Origin: Schistosoma haematobium
Taxonomy: Eukaryota > Platyhelminthes > Trematoda > Strigeidida > Schistosomatidae
Assembly: GCF_000699445.3 (NCBI RefSeq)
Contig: NC_067198.1
Location: 45,380,691 to 45,444,690, forward strand
Direction of reading: 5' to 3'
DNA: 64,000 bases
The translations under genes were made by a program, and so were the position numbers. Shown in pieces: positions 61,044-64,000 of the stretch; within the stretch, counting starts at the first letter, position 1, and every line of letters begins with the position of its first letter. A model generated the notes under the pieces. The model was not told the origin of the DNA. It did no database searches and saw nothing but the letters and a program-made list of their open reading frames with translations.

Positions 61044-62652
61044 ATTTCGATAGAACAATGAGAAGAGGGAGTTTATCTGAAATGTGCTGTATTTGCGCTA
61101 TACATTTCGAACAATCTGGTCACACATATACTTGTCAAGGCATTTTTATATGAAAATTAATAAATTGGGTTTAACAATTTTACTAACCATTTAGCTAACT
61201 CATGTGTGGGGGAACCGCGCATAGACAAAATTGGTCGTAATGGAATATTAAGTTTATGAATTCTAGGTAATCCATATAAATTTGGGAGAACTGAACCCGA
61301 AGGTTTTAGTATATTAAACTCATTGTTTATGGCGTTCATTCCGTTACCATTTTTGAAAGAATTACTGCTAATGTTCAATTCACGTTTGATGGTGAATATT
61401 TTCAACAACTTGATGGTGTAGCTATGGGTAGTCCTTTGGAGCCTCTCTTAGCTGATGTTTTCATGTCGTATGTGGAAAATATGACGAGCGAGCTTATTAG
61501 TGAGGCAACTCTATATAAATGATACATGGACGATATTCTAATTATGCGTGATAAGGATTTTGATGTTTACCGATTATTGGATAAACTCAATGGTGTTCAA
61601 GATGATATTGTGATGACATATGAATCAGAAAGTAATGGCCAATTGGCCTTTTTAGACATACTTTTAAGTCGAAGGGATGATGACAATATTAGACGGTCAG
61701 TGTATAGGAAACCAACCTGGACGGGACAATGCTTACATTTCCATAGTTTTTGTCCATTGCAATACAAGCGAGGTCTGGTTAAGTGTCTCTTTAAGAGGAC
61801 TCAGATAATTTGTACTTTTGACACGTTGGAAAAAGATGAAAAGATACTGACTGACACATTAATAGCAAATGGTTATCCAATAAAGTCTATTAATAGATGC
61901 AAAAGTCAGTTAATGCCAAGACCTCTTGTTTATTTAGTTCCGAAGAAAAGTTTATATCAATTTACCATATGGAAGCGAATCCAACAGCATAGTTTTCAGA
62001 CAGAGATTGAAAGCAGCCATCGAGAATACCTATTATGCTGCTCAGTTGGTTGTGATTGAAAAGTCTAAGCCCATGGTTTCTAATAGACCCAAACAATGCA
62101 CTAATGATTACGTCACATCCCATTGTATTTACCAATTTACATGTTTGTGTGAACACACATACATAGGGAGGAGTAATCGAACAGTGCAATCAAGGGTCAA
62201 TGAACATGTGCCTAGATGGCTTCAAAATCAATGTGGGAGGTAGAAAACCAGGTTCATCGATGGCGAAACATAATTGAGACGGGGCACGAAATTAACATTA
62301 ATACAGCTTTTAGAACGTTGTATAGAAATTGTCAGGGACGAATTCTTAAGTTTATTGAAACCTTGGCTATTCGTAAATTTAAAGCCCCTTTATGTGTACA
62401 AAGACAATTTGTCGTAACCTTGAATTAACCTTGGTAATCCTTAAGTCATTTTATGGCCTAGGATAACGCGACAATTTCTTATTCTTTCTCTCCCCTTTGT
62501 TATTTTACTTGAACTTTCATTTAATTGACCTTTATTAATTTTTATATAAAAATGCCTTGACAAGTATATGTGTGACCCGATTGTTCGAAATGTATAGCGC
62601 AAATACATCACATTTTTCAGATAAACTCCGTCTTCTCATTGTTCTATCGTAA
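61044..62652 (+). mobile_element. Penelope-like element with inverted flanks
   Basis: The plus-strand part (about 61378-62428) has QLDGVAMGSPLEPLLADVFM, a TGA, YMDDILIM (catalytic Asp pair kept), GQLAFLDILLSRRDD and RKPTWTGQCLHFHS. The GIY-YIG nuclease follows: HCIYQFTCLCEHTYIGRSNR then TVQSRVNEH, with an N at the end of the fold. The first RT blocks (NLYGLPRIHK, GSPTHELAKWLVKLL) lie on the minus strand at 61408-61157. The ends 61044-61165 and 62530-62652 are inverted copies (AGAACAATGAGAAGA; TTTCGAACAATC). It is a rearranged head-to-head pair of partial copies, inactive because of the inversion, a stop and frameshifts. Confidence 0.88.
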
Positions 62653-62659
62653 AAATTCG

Positions 62660-63440
62660 TATTATTAAGATTGGAACGCTTACTGTATAATTTCACTAAC
62701 AGTTCAGACAGTACTTAATATAAAGCAAACTAAAGTAACTTTAAATGTTTCAGGGAATATGGTGAAGGAATGACTTACTTTAAACAGTGGAAATCTCTAA
62801 ATGTAGGGGGTAATAGCTGGTAAGGTCTGGTATATGTAAGCCCGTATCACAGCAATATTCGCATTGTTGGAGCGTCTTTATTGACATAATAAGCTTACAA
62901 CTACATTTTAATTAGGAATTATCTACACGAACATCATAAGAGCATTAGTTCTTCAACATAAACTGACATTAGTTGAAGGACCTTTAGAAGTTCAGGGGGC
63001 ATTTTCTTTCCGAAATCCAAAAAATCCTTAGGAATAAGCACACAGAAAGTATTGATGGTGTAAGAAAACTAGAAATTGAATCTCGCCTCAGTAACAAAGA
63101 TTTATGCAGTAGGCATATTTATTTCCAAAAATATGAACTACGAGGACGAATTTACCTTTGGTTTCCAAGTTGTATACTTTTATTTAAATAATTATCATAG
63201 GTTTTAGAACACGAAATTAAAGCTTTGCAAGTTAACAATTTATAGTCGCCAAATTCGTATGACACTTAGTAAATGTAGCGTCAAGTTTGTGAAATCAGGA
63301 AGTTACAGTTTTTAGAATTTACATAGTCATAGAAGTCTATTTCCAATTTTGCATATCTTTGTCTTTACATACCGGAAGAGAACTGTTAAAATAAAAGCAA
63401 TGATACTTTTGGAGTGAATTAATTTGTACAAAGTATATAA
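62660..63440. other. No feature recognised; 3' flank of RWDD1
   Basis: AT-rich DNA between the Penelope-like element and the RWDD1 stop. The part next to 63445 should contain the 3' UTR of RWDD1. No clear polyadenylation signal was assigned. Confidence 0.5.
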
Positions 63441-63445
63441 TATGT

Positions 63446-64000
63446 TCAGGCTGTTCCCGTCACAACTACTTGGTTATTATCGTCATCATTATCATCATCC
63501 AGGTCTATATCGCCAATGTCAACAAATAAATGTTCATCAATCTCTACAACTTCGCCACCATTAGTTTCCAAGAAGGTCAAATCGGAATCGTCATAATGAT
63601 TATCTTTCAAAAATAGCTCACGTCCAGTTAGTCGTTTAACAGCACTTTGATCTTCAGATATTGACTTCTCTTTTAATGATTCCATTTCTGCAAGGAATTT
63701 TGTATTCCATTCTAGAAACGACTCCACTGTAACTCTATCACCACGGAATTTCGCTTCTTCTTCTAGTTGTATAGCTTTTCGTTTTTCTTTAGCTTCATTA
63801 CGCTGACGAATTAAGATTTTTGAACAGATACTATCTAATTTTTCTTGAACTTCTGTTAATATATCAAATAACATTACAAATCCTAGGGATCGTTCAATTA
63901 CTTCATTGATTATAATATTTATATCGGAAATATCTTCGTCTGAAAGATTTTCAGGTTTAAGTATTTGATATTTAGGTGGTTTATTTGGATAGTTGCTTGT
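63446..64000 (-). CDS. RWDD1: RWDD1 (RWD domain-containing protein 1), C-terminal part
   Basis: Open from the right edge to the stop at 63448-63446. It starts TSNYPNKPPKYQI and LKPENLSDEDISDINIIINE, the second half of an RWD domain (YP.x.PP.Y.I). LGFVMLFDILTEVQEKLDSI follows, then a charged coiled coil (RQRNEAKEKRKAIQLEEEAK), the VTVESFLEWNTKF block and LTGRELFLKDNHYDDSDLTF. An acidic tail (DIGDIDLDDDNDDDN) ends the protein. All are in the RWDD1 order. The family (DFRP2) binds and stabilises the GTPase DRG2 (family knowledge). The N-terminal exon(s) lie beyond base 64000. It is convergent with RIOK1. Confidence 0.93.
   Translation of the reverse strand, partial: TSNYPNKPPKYQILKPENLSDEDISDINIIINEVIERSLGFVMLFDILTEVQEKLDSICSKILIRQRNEAKEKRKAIQLEEEAKFRGDRVTVESFLEWNTKFLAEMESLKEKSISEDQSAVKRLTGRELFLKDNHYDDSDLTFLETNGGEVVEIDEHLFVDIGDIDLDDDNDDDNNQVVVTGTA

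Overview
The window reads as nuclear DNA of a blood fluke (genus Schistosoma). It is AT-rich, has intron-split protein genes, and is dense with trematode-type retroelements: tRNA-derived SINEs carrying hammerhead ribozymes (Sm-alpha type), RTE-clade and CR1-like non-LTR elements, a CsRn1-like Ty3/gypsy element and Penelope-like elements. Species cannot be fixed from the sequence alone.

Only three host genes are supported. (1) A TBC1D22-type Rab-GAP on the minus strand: six exons seen between 25673 and 8192, with the 3' exons not found (probably beyond base 1) and at least one exon missing between 18.7 and 25.1 kb. (2) The atypical kinase RIOK1 on the plus strand: three exons at 46084-46372, 55575-56062 and 60236-60880, with all kinase motifs intact. 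(3) The C-terminal part of RWDD1 on the minus strand at 63446-64000, convergent with RIOK1 and running off the right edge.

Everything else is repeat or unassigned. 0-25 kb is downstream and intronic DNA of TBC1D22: palindromic hammerhead SINEs (1.4, 8.5, 14.6 and 19.6 kb), RTE debris, a Penelope composite bounded by 426-bp inverted arms, and an old CR1 element (20.4-25.0 kb) split by an RTE insertion. 25.8-45.9 kb is an intergenic retroelement pile-up. It holds CR1-like families B, A and C (including a B/A chimera at 27.3-31.5 kb), Ty3/gypsy gag at 32-33 kb and pol at 42.4-45.9 kb, and two identical 365-bp blocks 9070 bp apart. RIOK1 intron 1 (46.4-55.6 kb) holds A, B and a nearly complete RTE element (SR2-like) nested in B with a 12-bp target duplication. 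RIOK1 intron 2 holds a candidate Penelope-type hammerhead hairpin at 56.35-56.48 kb and more RTE debris. A Penelope-like element with inverted flanks lies between RIOK1 and RWDD1.

The host genes are housekeeping genes (Rab regulation, 40S ribosome maturation, an RWD/DFRP2-type partner protein) and form no operon. The most unusual content is the set of self-cleaving RNA motifs held in head-to-head pairs, and the chimeric or inverted retroelement junctions. Family labels A-F and R are local to this annotation. All identities come from reading and translating the sequence by eye; no database was searched.
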